DNA of 64,000 bases from a virus: positions 1-64,000 of IMG/VR virus record IMGVR_UViG_3300040935_000019; one strand, written 5' to 3'. Under the pieces are notes generated by a model. It was not told the origin of the DNA and ran no database searches. It was given only the letters and a program-made list of their open reading frames with translations. Of the stretch, positions 32,798-39,723 are shown in pieces. Made by a program: the position numbers and the translations under genes. Numbering within the stretch: position 1 is the first letter of the stretch; every line of letters starts with the position of its first letter.

Positions 32798-32806
32798 ATT
32801 GTACCA
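32798..32806 (-). promoter_or_regulatory. Extended -10 promoter of the Hef-like gene (leaderless)
   Basis: TGG-TACAAT on the minus strand with 6 nt to the ATG at 32791. It lies between the tRNA 3' end and the gene; no -35 match is seen. Confidence 0.5.
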
Positions 32807-32814
32807 AAAAATTT

Positions 32815-32891
32815 TGGTGGGCCAGGTAGGACTTGAACCTACAACCAACCGGTTATGAGCCGGACGCTCTAACCAATTGAGCTACTGGCCC
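32815..32891 (-). tRNA. tRNA with CAU anticodon (Met or lysidine-type Ile), CCA encoded
   Basis: Minus strand: acceptor GGGCCAG/CTGGCCC, D arm GCTC...GAGC, anticodon loop CTCATAA (anticodon CAT), T arm GTAGG-TTCAAGT-CCTAC, discriminator A, encoded CCA. It does not have initiator-tRNA features (the acceptor begins with a paired G). Elongator Met and Ile2 (AUA-reading after lysidine modification) cannot be separated by eye; the heavy AUA use of the genome makes Ile2 attractive. Confidence 0.93.
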
Positions 32892-32902
32892 ACGTGGAAA
32901 GC

Positions 32903-32939
32903 CCTTCCTAGACTTAGGACCCGGGCGTTTCTAGGAAGG
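32903..32939 (-). ncRNA. Structured leader hairpin between tRNA promoter and tRNA
   Basis: CCTTCCTAG and CTAGGAAGG (9-bp stem, 19-nt loop containing CGCCCGGG) fill most of the 60 nt between the -10 box at 32955 and the tRNA 5' end at 32891. It lacks a U-tract. It may be a processing signal or a small stable RNA released from the tRNA precursor. Confidence 0.5.
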
Positions 32940-32954
32940 ACCCTCCCAATCGCT

Positions 32955-32983
32955 ATACTATCACACAAAGCCAAGAGTGTCAA
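32955..32983 (-). promoter_or_regulatory. Promoter of the CAU tRNA
   Basis: Minus strand TTGACA (32978-32983), 17 bp, TAGTAT (32955-32960). The transcript begins near 32948, runs through the hairpin and the tRNA, and may continue into the Hef-like gene. Confidence 0.87.
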
Positions 32984-33046
32984 GCCATATCAAAAGTATG
33001 TACTGAGTACAAACAATTTCTTGTACTAGACTTTCTATTAGTTCAT

Positions 33047-33274
33047 TTATCTTTGCCTTTTTGAATGTTTATTACTTTTCTTCATTCTTCTCACCTTCCT
33101 CAAAAGCTCTACTGAAACTCTTTCAACGCCTATAGTATTTCCTTCTTGGTCAAAAAATTCAACTTCAACTTCGCCCCCTCCAGGATAAACTAAAACTACT
33201 GTACCTTGAGTTCCTTCAGGTATTTGCGGCAATTCTTTGACTAGCTCAACAACATCAAGTTCTTTTAGATTCAT
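33047..33274 (-). CDS. DUF4926-like small protein
   Basis: Seventy-five residues: MNLKELDVVELVKELPQIPEGTQGTVVLVYPGGGEVEVEFFDQEGNTIGVERVSVELLRKV, then a basic tail. This matches the DUF4926 pattern (LDVV.L...LPE...G..GTVV.V..G...EVEF.D..G.T), a small SH3-like beta barrel of unknown role found widely in bacteria and in mobile DNA. A strong AGGAGGAGG ribosome site precedes ATG. It lies just downstream of tnpB on the same strand. Confidence 0.72.
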   Translation of the reverse strand: MNLKELDVVELVKELPQIPEGTQGTVVLVYPGGGEVEVEFFDQEGNTIGVERVSVELLRKVRRMKKSNKHSKRQR

Positions 33275-33320
33275 TACCTCCTCCTATTTATGACTTCCTC
33301 TCTCTATCATCCAGGTTCGT

Positions 33321-34694
33321 TTACATTATTTTGCCAGAGAACCCGCATGCGGCCTCCTCCCACAACTGGGCTTCCTCCTTCATCGAGGGAACATTAACAC
33401 GAATATAGGGATTAGACCCAAATATTCGTGTTAAAGCTTCCCTCTCCAGAGGCGTAAGTTCGGGGCGGCCCACCCCTACGACATCCTCAGAACTCAGACC
33501 AAGTCCCTTTTTCAAAATCACCAATGCCGCATTAATATCTCTATCACACTCCCAACCGCATTCGCATTTAAATACTCGTTCAGAAAGTTTTATCTCGTTT
33601 AATTTTCCGCAAACAACGCATTCCTTAGTAGTTATTTCAAACCTTCCAACTGGAACAACGTTATCAAGGTTATTTTTTATTCTTGCTTTTATTGAACCTA
33701 TTCCTGAAGAATTAACTTGAGCGCCGAAAAGTTTTGTCCATCCGTGAATATTGTCTTCTTGGTATACGACTTTTTCGTAATTTTTTAGAAACGCAATTAT
33801 CCTATCGTGTACATCTTTGCGTTTTCTACTAATTTTCTCATATTCTCTTTTCAAGAGATCAATAATCTTTTGCCTATTCTTTGAACCTTTTTGCACTCGT
33901 GAAAGTTTTTTATGTAGTCTTTTTAGACGTTTAGTTTCCTTCAACTCAAAATTCAACTTTATCCCGTTAGACATAGTCAATTTAGAACTAACTCCAAAAT
34001 CTATAGATACTGGACCAAACTTTTGTCGTCTATTAACCTCCTCTTTTGGTACAAAACAATTCAAATAAACATAATAGCCGCTTGGTTTACTGATCAAAGA
34101 AGCGGTTGCTATTTCTGCATCGGCAGGAATTCTATGTAATCCAAGAACACGGAAAGATCCGAGTTTTTGTATCTTTATCCTATTTCTTGAAAAGTCTATA
34201 GTGTGAGTGCTTCCGTATTGTTTTAGAGGTATAGAACTTATAAACGACTTAAATTTCAGTCTTCCGATTTTTTGTCCATTATTTTTTGCGGCTTTTAGAG
34301 ATTTTAGGCTTCTTTTCACTTCATCCGCTAAAGCCTGCTTGACTTGTGAACCTAACAAAATAAGTTCCCTTTCTTCAAAACTATCTCCAACCTTGACTTC
34401 TACCCTATTAATCTTATTAACTGGAAGCTTAACTCTTTCAATATCGGAAATTAACCAATTATAAAACCACTTTGCTTCAAGAAAAACTCTTTTCAACTCT
34501 TCTTCTTTCTTCTTTGAAAGATTTTGTATTTTCAATTCCACAACAAAAGGAGTTTGATTTTTTCTACGTTCTTTCGTTTCCTGAATAGCCGCTTTTATCT
34601 TTTCGTTTCTCGCCTTTATTTTTGCCTCAAGTGCCTCTTGATTTTTGATGTCAAAAATGCTATTGTTAGGTTCCTGTTTAGTTAGGTAGTCCAT
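33321..34694 (-). CDS. tnpB: TnpB RNA-guided nuclease (IS200/IS605 family), no TnpA partner
   Basis: The 457-residue protein has the RuvC-like triad intact: Asp232 in VSIDFGVSS, Glu313 in VVYQEDNIHGW, and Asp384/386 in CDRDINAALVILK. A zinc ribbon lies between (CVVCGKLN...FKCECGWEC, Cys359/362/377/379). TnpB proteins cut DNA guided by omega-RNA made from the transposon right end. The last 50 codons here overlap the probable scaffold (GVGRPELTPLER region and a 13-bp hairpin). A consensus promoter places the start site at the ATG (leaderless). No tnpA or clear left end is present, so it may act as a homing-type nuclease. An extra 45-residue charged N-terminus precedes the usual start. Confidence 0.92.
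   Translation of the reverse strand: MDYLTKQEPNNSIFDIKNQEALEAKIKARNEKIKAAIQETKERRKNQTPFVVELKIQNLSKKKEEELKRVFLEAKWFYNWLISDIERVKLPVNKINRVEVKVGDSFEERELILLGSQVKQALADEVKRSLKSLKAAKNNGQKIGRLKFKSFISSIPLKQYGSTHTIDFSRNRIKIQKLGSFRVLGLHRIPADAEIATASLISKPSGYYVYLNCFVPKEEVNRRQKFGPVSIDFGVSSKLTMSNGIKLNFELKETKRLKRLHKKLSRVQKGSKNRQKIIDLLKREYEKISRKRKDVHDRIIAFLKNYEKVVYQEDNIHGWTKLFGAQVNSSGIGSIKARIKNNLDNVVPVGRFEITTKECVVCGKLNEIKLSERVFKCECGWECDRDINAALVILKKGLGLSSEDVVGVGRPELTPLEREALTRIFGSNPYIRVNVPSMKEEAQLWEEAACGFSGKIM
33353..33480 (-). ncRNA. Probable omega-RNA scaffold at the tnpB 3' end
   Basis: The region from GTAGGGGTGGGCC to GTGGGAGGAGG on the minus strand is repeated in shortened form at 41364-41450, showing it is a conserved right-end element and not just coding sequence. 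It holds a nested hairpin: GAGGGAA...TTCCCTC enclosing TTAACACGAATAT (33422-33434) paired with ATATTCGTGTTAA (33394-33406). The guide would be the bases after GTGGGAGGAGG, beginning CCGCATGCGGGTT. Confidence 0.6.
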
Positions 34695-34701
34695 GACAAA
34701 A

Positions 34702-34730
34702 ACAGTACACCATTAGGTTTTCTTTGTCAA
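34702..34730 (-). promoter_or_regulatory. tnpB promoter (leaderless)
   Basis: Minus strand TTGACA (34725-34730), 17 bp, TACTGT (34702-34707), then 7 nt to the ATG at 34694, so transcription should begin at or next to the start codon. Confidence 0.85.
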
Positions 34731-34748
34731 GCCCCCCCTGCGCAATAG

Positions 34749-35858
34749 CTAACCAACACCGTTTTCGCTAAACCAGGTCCTTACAGACACTTGTACAAAA
34801 TCTGCTTTTCTTCTAAACTCCTCTAAAGATTTTGCTCCAACATAAGACATTGAAGAACCCAAAGCATAGTTGATAGTGTTAATAATTTCCTCTAAGTTTG
34901 GAGGATCTTTAGACAAATAAACATCTCCTTCAGCGTATCTATTGCCCACATAAGTGGATGCCATTCCGTAGTATCTAGCTATTCCTGTGCTTTTATCATA
35001 AGTTTCCATTTCTTTGCTAATAAACAATTTTCCAGACATAACAAAATCAGAAAATACTAAAGCTTTTGCTATATCTCCATAGTATTTTATCCCACCATCT
35101 GAAATTATCTTCACGCTAAATCCTTCCTTAATTTTCTCTATTAAATCTTCATATTTCCACAAAAATTCTTCAGAAAGTTCATGAATTCCTTTGTCAAGAT
35201 CTGTTTTGCCCAAAATTTTGGCGATTATTTCTAGGATTGACATTTGTGGAAATCCGACTCCACTCATTAACCTAGTTGTACACGCACTTCCGCTTCCGAT
35301 GCCAACACGAATGATAATTTCTTTGTATTTTTCCCAAGTATTTTTTGCCAAATAATATAAACCTTCAACAGAAGCAATATTTCCAACAATGACTCCCTTG
35401 TCAATTCCGAGAGAATTCAAGTAAATTAATGTATTAACTACCAAATTTGTAGATCCAAACGCCGTATCCACCAAAACAAAACTATAATAATCAAGATTTT
35501 TTTCAAACTTTTTTCTGAATGAATGATCCTCTACTTCTCTGGGACCAATAGATATTGCAGTGTATATACTATTTTCCCCAAGATCTTTTATCAGATCTAT
35601 CCTTTCTTCAATGGGCCTATTTATTCTTGAAACAGCGAACAAAAGTCTGTGTTTAGTAAAAATTTCTGCAAAATTTTTCCAAAAATAAGACATTGGTGAG
35701 CTAAATATGGGTAAAGACAATCTTATTTCTTTCCCATTAATATTTGTAATACTTGAAGACTTGTCTATATCTCTTCTTGAAATAACTTCATCGTTGAAAG
35801 TTGGAACAATTAAAACATCGTCAAAGGTGTACCCTTTTATTTTTTCTCTCCCCTTCAT
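34749..35858 (-). CDS. GMP reductase/IMP dehydrogenase family enzyme
   Basis: A 369-residue TIM-barrel enzyme without CBS domains. Motifs: GYTFDDVLIVP near the N-terminus, RVGIGSGSACTTRLMSGVGFPQ (phosphate loop with catalytic Cys), ISDGGIKYYGDIAKAL, then YYGMASTYVGNRYAEG and SMSYVGAKSLEEFRRKADFVQV. The last two segments look more like GMP reductase (FYGMSS, TYVGA) than IMPDH, which would recycle GMP to IMP; IMPDH activity cannot be excluded. It belongs with the phage nucleotide set. Start ATG at 35856-35858 lies 9 nt from a TATATT box; a longer frame begins inside the promoter. Confidence 0.82.
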   Translation of the reverse strand: MKGREKIKGYTFDDVLIVPTFNDEVISRRDIDKSSSITNINGKEIRLSLPIFSSPMSYFWKNFAEIFTKHRLLFAVSRINRPIEERIDLIKDLGENSIYTAISIGPREVEDHSFRKKFEKNLDYYSFVLVDTAFGSTNLVVNTLIYLNSLGIDKGVIVGNIASVEGLYYLAKNTWEKYKEIIIRVGIGSGSACTTRLMSGVGFPQMSILEIIAKILGKTDLDKGIHELSEEFLWKYEDLIEKIKEGFSVKIISDGGIKYYGDIAKALVFSDFVMSGKLFISKEMETYDKSTGIARYYGMASTYVGNRYAEGDVYLSKDPPNLEEIINTINYALGSSMSYVGAKSLEEFRRKADFVQVSVRTWFSENGVG

Positions 35859-35867
35859 GGCAAGGAC

Positions 35868-35896
35868 AATATAGCACAAAGAAACTTTATTGTAAA
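35868..35896 (-). promoter_or_regulatory. Promoter of the GMP reductase-like gene
   Basis: Minus strand TTTACA (35891-35896), 17 bp, TATATT (35868-35873), ATG 9 nt downstream. An inverted repeat CTTGTGG (35913-35919)/CCACAAG (35936-35942) lies just upstream and could bind a regulator. Confidence 0.7.
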
Positions 35897-36106
35897 GACT
35901 AGAAGCTTGAAGCTTGTGGTAAATTTAAATGAATTCCACAAGAAGTCTTCACTCTTTATAGGGCTTCTTCTGAAAGCACTTCCTGAATGTTTCTGGCATC
36001 CACAAATCCGCTAATGATCTTTGTTATGTAAAGCAGAAATTCTTTGTATGAACTAATCCTCCTTATAAGAGGCCAGGTAATATTAAAATATAAAAGGCCG
36101 TGAATA
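35897..36106. other. Intergenic region without a supported gene
   Basis: About 210 bp between divergent promoters. It contains the CTTGTGG/CCACAAG inverted repeat. A leftward open frame has AAGGAGG at about 36061 but no standard start codon after it, so I do not call a gene. Confidence 0.5.
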
Positions 36107-36135
36107 TTGACGTTAAGGCAGAGGCGAAGTATCAT
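36107..36135 (+). promoter_or_regulatory. Promoter of the 36.1 kb orphan gene (leaderless)
   Basis: TTGACG (36107-36112), 17 bp, TATCAT (36130-36135), then exactly 7 nt to the ATG at 36143. Confidence 0.85.
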
Positions 36136-36142
36136 GAACGAC

Positions 36143-36472
36143 ATGAAGAGGACCATTCCTTTTACTGTATCTCCAACCAAAAAAAGCGGCTATTTAAACA
36201 TTGTTTTAGATAAAGACAAGGCATTCTTCTTTCTAAATTTTGGATTTTCAACATATCTTTCTGACAAATTTATCAACCATTCTGAAGAATTTGAGAAGTA
36301 CGAAAAATACTTGGATTTACTAATAGAAAATATTGAAGATGTTTTTAAAGAAAAGCTCAATGAGTACGGAAAGATAAACATAATTTTCCCTTATGAAAAT
36401 TCTGTTTTTATTGAGAAAATAATAAAAAAGTTAGAGCAAAAATTTGATATTAACCTTATCAAATCTCCTTAA
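36143..36472 (+). CDS. Orphan hypothetical protein (109 aa)
   Basis: Start ATG at 36143 is set by the promoter; earlier in-frame starts lie within the promoter itself. The product begins MKRTIPFTVSPTKKSGYLNIVLDKDKAFFFLNFGFSTYLSDKF and continues as acidic and basic helices. It is a small soluble alpha/beta protein with no recognised motif. Single rightward gene between two leftward ones, ending 2 bp from the end of the RNA ligase gene. Confidence 0.68.
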   Translation: MKRTIPFTVSPTKKSGYLNIVLDKDKAFFFLNFGFSTYLSDKFINHSEEFEKYEKYLDLLIENIEDVFKEKLNEYGKINIIFPYENSVFIEKIIKKLEQKFDINLIKSP

Positions 36473-36474
36473 CA

Positions 36475-37551
36475 CTAAGAAAGTAGTTTCCTTACTTCAC
36501 TTAAAGTTCTATACCTTCTTTTTAGCAAATCAACAACTCCATAAACAACTTCCTCTTCTTTACTTTTCCCTATCACTGCTGGGAAAAGTTCCTCGTTTCT
36601 GTGTTTCAGTGCAAAGCTTTTTCTGTCAAAGCCAAGTTCCCTATACTCAGAAAATAGTTCAAGCGCTCTTTTAACTTTTTCGTTCACAACGTTCTTGACT
36701 TTTTCTGCTATTTCCTCTACAATTTTTTTCTTTTCCCCGTCTATGTTTATCAAAATATCGTCAAGCTTGTCATCAAGAAATGCATTAAAGATAACATCTT
36801 CTCGTATTTCAGAAATAAAGCTGTGAAGATTTAAGTACCACTTTGTTTTAAACTTGACAAAGTTGTTGTTTACAAATGCCACAAAACCCTCCATACCTTT
36901 CTCATTTTCAAGAATGTTTCTTAATCTACAGAACTGGATTTCTTTCCATTGAGCAAACTCCACTTTGTACTCTTTCGCTATTCTCCCAACTTCTTCAAGG
37001 GGTAAATACTTGCCATTATAGATATTTCTCACCGCCAAAAGAATTAGGTCGTTTCTATCGTACCTCACTACAACTTGATTTTCAGGACCGATAAGCTCAA
37101 AAAGAGGAACTAATCCATCTTTGTACAAATCAAAAACTAGGATTTTCTTTCTATCGTCTTTCTCTAGAATCTCCTTTCCCGCCTTTGCGTGTTCACTAAA
37201 GAAAGAGGTTTTAGACTTTACAAATAGATAATCGTCTAAAACTATTGGGTGAATAAGAGATCCATCAATCTTTTCTTGAACAACTAAAACTTCATTGTCT
37301 TCTATAGAGAAATCTGTATAAGGATTTTCCTTCCAGTTAAAAAACTTATGAAACGCCGGAAAAGCTTTTTCTCCTAAGAAGGCTATACCTCTCGCTTCTA
37401 AAGAACCCAAATGCTCATTGTTCTTAAAGTCAGAAAAAGTAGCAAACCTGTAGAAGAAAATATCAAACTCTAAATCTCCTAATTTCTCAACCTTATGAAC
37501 AAAGGATTCGGAAACCCTAGTTAACTCTATGAAGTTCTTACGAGCGAACAT
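36475..37551 (-). CDS. T4 Rnl1-type RNA ligase
   Basis: A 358-residue ATP-dependent RNA ligase: ARGIAF (about 53-58) upstream, adenylation motif I EKIDGSLI with Lys94, FELIGPENQVVVRY (motif IIIa-like), EGFVAF (motif IV) and VKFKTKWYLNL (motif V), then a helical C-terminal domain typical of Rnl1. Role: repair of tRNA or other RNA cleaved by host nucleases; the phage carries tRNA genes. Rnl1 enzymes of thermophilic phages (TS2126, RM378) are relatives. A perfect TTGACA-17-TATAAT promoter lies inside the longer frame, so the start is the ATG at 37549-37551, 7 nt after the -10 box. No polynucleotide kinase partner is in the window. Confidence 0.87.
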   Translation of the reverse strand: MFARKNFIELTRVSESFVHKVEKLGDLEFDIFFYRFATFSDFKNNEHLGSLEARGIAFLGEKAFPAFHKFFNWKENPYTDFSIEDNEVLVVQEKIDGSLIHPIVLDDYLFVKSKTSFFSEHAKAGKEILEKDDRKKILVFDLYKDGLVPLFELIGPENQVVVRYDRNDLILLAVRNIYNGKYLPLEEVGRIAKEYKVEFAQWKEIQFCRLRNILENEKGMEGFVAFVNNNFVKFKTKWYLNLHSFISEIREDVIFNAFLDDKLDDILINIDGEKKKIVEEIAEKVKNVVNEKVKRALELFSEYRELGFDRKSFALKHRNEELFPAVIGKSKEEEVVYGVVDLLKRRYRTLSEVRKLLS

Positions 37552-37558
37552 GTCATGC

Positions 37559-37587
37559 ATTATAGCTCTGCTCAATAGTTCTGTCAA
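37559..37587 (-). promoter_or_regulatory. Perfect consensus promoter of the RNA ligase gene (leaderless)
   Basis: Minus strand TTGACA (37582-37587), 17 bp, TATAAT (37559-37564), 7 nt to the ATG at 37551. Confidence 0.9.
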
Positions 37588-37685
37588 CTCTAACCTAGAA
37601 TCCAAGCATATGTCTAAGCATTTTAAAGAGATATCATGCGCTATGTGCGATATTTAAGGGCCTTGTTAGCCATCATGTAAGCTCA

Positions 37686-37753
37686 CAGTATTAAAATCAG
37701 TAACAAAGGTCAGTAATAAAAGCAGTAATAGTTTTCAGTAGTAACAAACAGTA
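37686..37753 (+). repeat. Iteron array: six CAGTA repeats at 12-13 bp spacing (candidate origin)
   Basis: CAGTA begins at 37686, 37698, 37711, 37723, 37736 and 37749, each followed by an A-rich stretch (best unit TCAGTAACAAAGG/TCAGTAATAAAAG). Spacings are 12, 13, 12, 13, 13. A looser CTGTAAAAA follows at 37766. The array lies in a 390-bp gap upstream of a winged-helix protein gene, as in iteron-type replication origins. Confidence 0.65.
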
Positions 37754-37893
37754 AAAGCCGCAAAGCTGTAAAAATACATTGGAGAGTAAAAACTATAAGA
37801 AGAGGGCAGAGCTATTGACAAGCTTGAAGAAGTGCGGTATTTTCAGACAGAAATGTTAGAGAGGCCAGTTAGAGGTGTAGGAAGAGGCAGGTA

Positions 37894-37922
37894 TTGACAA
37901 TAGGAAATCCTTGTACTATCCT
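37894..37922 (+). promoter_or_regulatory. Promoter of the winged-helix protein operon
   Basis: TTGACA (37894-37899), 17 bp, TATCCT (37917-37922); CGGAGGAGG follows as SD before the ATG at 37942. Confidence 0.8.
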
Positions 37923-37941
37923 TATCGGAGGAGGACTAAGG

Positions 37942-39723
37942 ATGGAACAGCCCAAAAGAACCCTTTCCGCTTTTAGAACCCTAGAGGAAATTAAAAAGTA
38001 CTCGTCTTACGATGAAAGGCGTTTAAAAAGCAGAGAATTTAGACACATTTCTTTATTGTTGAACAAGATTGGGTTTATGAATTCACCGCTAACTTTGGGC
38101 ACTTTATCGAAAAAAACGGGGCTTAGCAAACATGTTCTGAGAAAGCACATTTCATCTTTATCGAAGGCTGGACTCCTTTATCGTATTGTTTATAGCTACA
38201 AAAGCGATTCTTACATTTTTATTACCGGGTACAAAGGAAAAGACTTTTACTCCCTCATTGAGGGCGGAAGAATAGGAATCTTATCAGGGCTGGACAAACT
38301 TTTTGGTCCAGAGAGAAAGATGAAGATAAAGGATTTTCTTAACGCCGATATAAGTCGTATCAGTTTTTCTACCGGAAATACTTCAGACGAAGCAGAAATA
38401 CTTAAAATTTTACACGATGTGCACAGAGTTTTATGGACCAGAAGGGGCTCGGTTTCATTTAACAGAGAAATTGAAGAAGAAGCCAACTTAAAAAAGCAGG
38501 TAGAAAACCTCAAAAAAGAAGAAGAGAATAATATTCTGACACTTTCTAATGGCTACGAGAACTCTTTTAATGCGCCTTTTGATGAAGATCGTACCAATGT
38601 TTTTTTGAGTGATTTCTTTGTTCTTGAAAGCCATGAGGAGAGGGACAAAACAATAGAGAAGGAGGAGGAGGCAACGATGGAGCTAAGAGATGTTTTTGGA
38701 GAATTCTCCAAGAAAGAAAAGGAAAGAAACCAAGAAGCTGTTGGATGTGATGCATTTACAGATGAGGAAAACCTTGATTACGACACTTTTGAAGATGAAG
38801 GGGAGTTAAATCACGATGATGATTGTGAGGAAGGAGAGGGACAGTACACAATCAGGTATATCTCTTTTAGAGACCTATTAGGTAAAAAGGAAAAGGAGCC
38901 AGAGTACATACCTCCAAATGTAGATGAAAATGGAAAGGTTAGCTATATTAGCGCAAGAGAAATGTTTGATTTCTTCAAGAAGGAAAGAAAAAAGAGGGAA
39001 AAAGACATTGAAACAATGGAAAGAGAGCTAGATGAGATTTTCGGGTATTCAGATTATGATCTTCCAGAGGAAGAAAGTCAGGCACCACAAAAAGATACAT
39101 TAGAAGAGTTGCAAGAACTTTTTAGGCAGTTAATAGAGGTTAGTAAAGAAAAGAAAAAGTATGAAAAGGAACTTAAGGAAAAGCTAAGTAAACCTCAAAG
39201 CACCGTTGCAACTAAGGAAGAGCTGGAACGTCTTAAAAACATTGTCAAAGATTGGAAGGAAAAAACTTCTTACATAAAAGAAGAAGAGAGTAAACTTGAA
39301 AAGCGTTTTGTTTTTAGTAACGAACTTAGAGAAAAAGTTTTTGCTATGCTCGAACGCATAAATGAGCTAAAAAGGTTAGGAAAAATTGATTTGGCCAAAG
39401 AAGAATACAAAAAGGCGTATGAGTTTCTAAAACAAGAAACAGGACAGGTATTTATTCCAAGGGAATGGGATTTTGGCAAGCACGTTATAGACCCACTAGA
39501 TCCGTTCGAGTGGAATGAATTTAATAAGCACGATTATTACTATGTAGAGATGTTTAAGAACAAACTAGTGCACAACTTTTTTGGTGGGTATAGATTCTTC
39601 CAAAGACTTGCCCTTAAGCAACTTAAAGAAGAAGGCCTTTTAAAAGGGGGGCCGTTAGATGATCCAGAATACGCTGAGATTGCTAAAATAATGGGGGACA
39701 ACGATGAAGATGATACCCTTTGA
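37942..39723 (+). CDS. Winged-helix DNA-binding protein, candidate replication initiator
   Basis: A 593-residue protein. Residues about 30-100 form a winged helix-turn-helix (LTLGTLSKKTGLSKHVLRKHISSLSKAGLLYRIV..SDSYIFITGYKG). The middle 200 residues are very acidic and low-complexity (DEENLDYDTFEDEGELNHDDDCEEGEGQ). Then come a coiled coil (QLIEVSKEKKKYEKELKEKL; SYIKEEESKLEKRF) and a C-terminal domain with HYYVEMFKNKLV-type helices. Start is ATG at 37942 behind GGAGGAGG; the TTG upstream is the -35 box. The iteron array just upstream suggests it recognises the origin, or autoregulates. A regulator role is the alternative. Confidence 0.62.
   Translation: MEQPKRTLSAFRTLEEIKKYSSYDERRLKSREFRHISLLLNKIGFMNSPLTLGTLSKKTGLSKHVLRKHISSLSKAGLLYRIVYSYKSDSYIFITGYKGKDFYSLIEGGRIGILSGLDKLFGPERKMKIKDFLNADISRISFSTGNTSDEAEILKILHDVHRVLWTRRGSVSFNREIEEEANLKKQVENLKKEEENNILTLSNGYENSFNAPFDEDRTNVFLSDFFVLESHEERDKTIEKEEEATMELRDVFGEFSKKEKERNQEAVGCDAFTDEENLDYDTFEDEGELNHDDDCEEGEGQYTIRYISFRDLLGKKEKEPEYIPPNVDENGKVSYISAREMFDFFKKERKKREKDIETMERELDEIFGYSDYDLPEEESQAPQKDTLEELQELFRQLIEVSKEKKKYEKELKEKLSKPQSTVATKEELERLKNIVKDWKEKTSYIKEEESKLEKRFVFSNELREKVFAMLERINELKRLGKIDLAKEEYKKAYEFLKQETGQVFIPREWDFGKHVIDPLDPFEWNEFNKHDYYYVEMFKNKLVHNFFGGYRFFQRLALKQLKEEGLLKGGPLDDPEYAEIAKIMGDNDEDDTL

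Noticed and set aside
32792-32848. Longer N-terminus of the Hef-like protein
   Set aside because: It reads the tRNA sequence and the -10 box; ATG at 32789-32791 is the sensible start.
34695-34748. IS605 left end upstream of tnpB
   Set aside because: The interval is filled by the tnpB promoter and the GMP reductase-like gene end; no hairpin typical of a left end is visible.
35956-36106. Leftward frame with AAGGAGG but ending ...NIQEVLSEEAL
   Set aside because: No ATG, GTG or TTG follows the SD within range, and the longer version crosses the promoter of the 36143 gene.
36107-36142. Longer N-terminus of the 36.1 kb protein
   Set aside because: The extra codons are the -35 box, spacer and -10 box of its promoter.
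37552-37605. Longer N-terminus of RNA ligase
   Set aside because: It contains a perfect TTGACA-17-TATAAT promoter whose start site lies at the downstream ATG.
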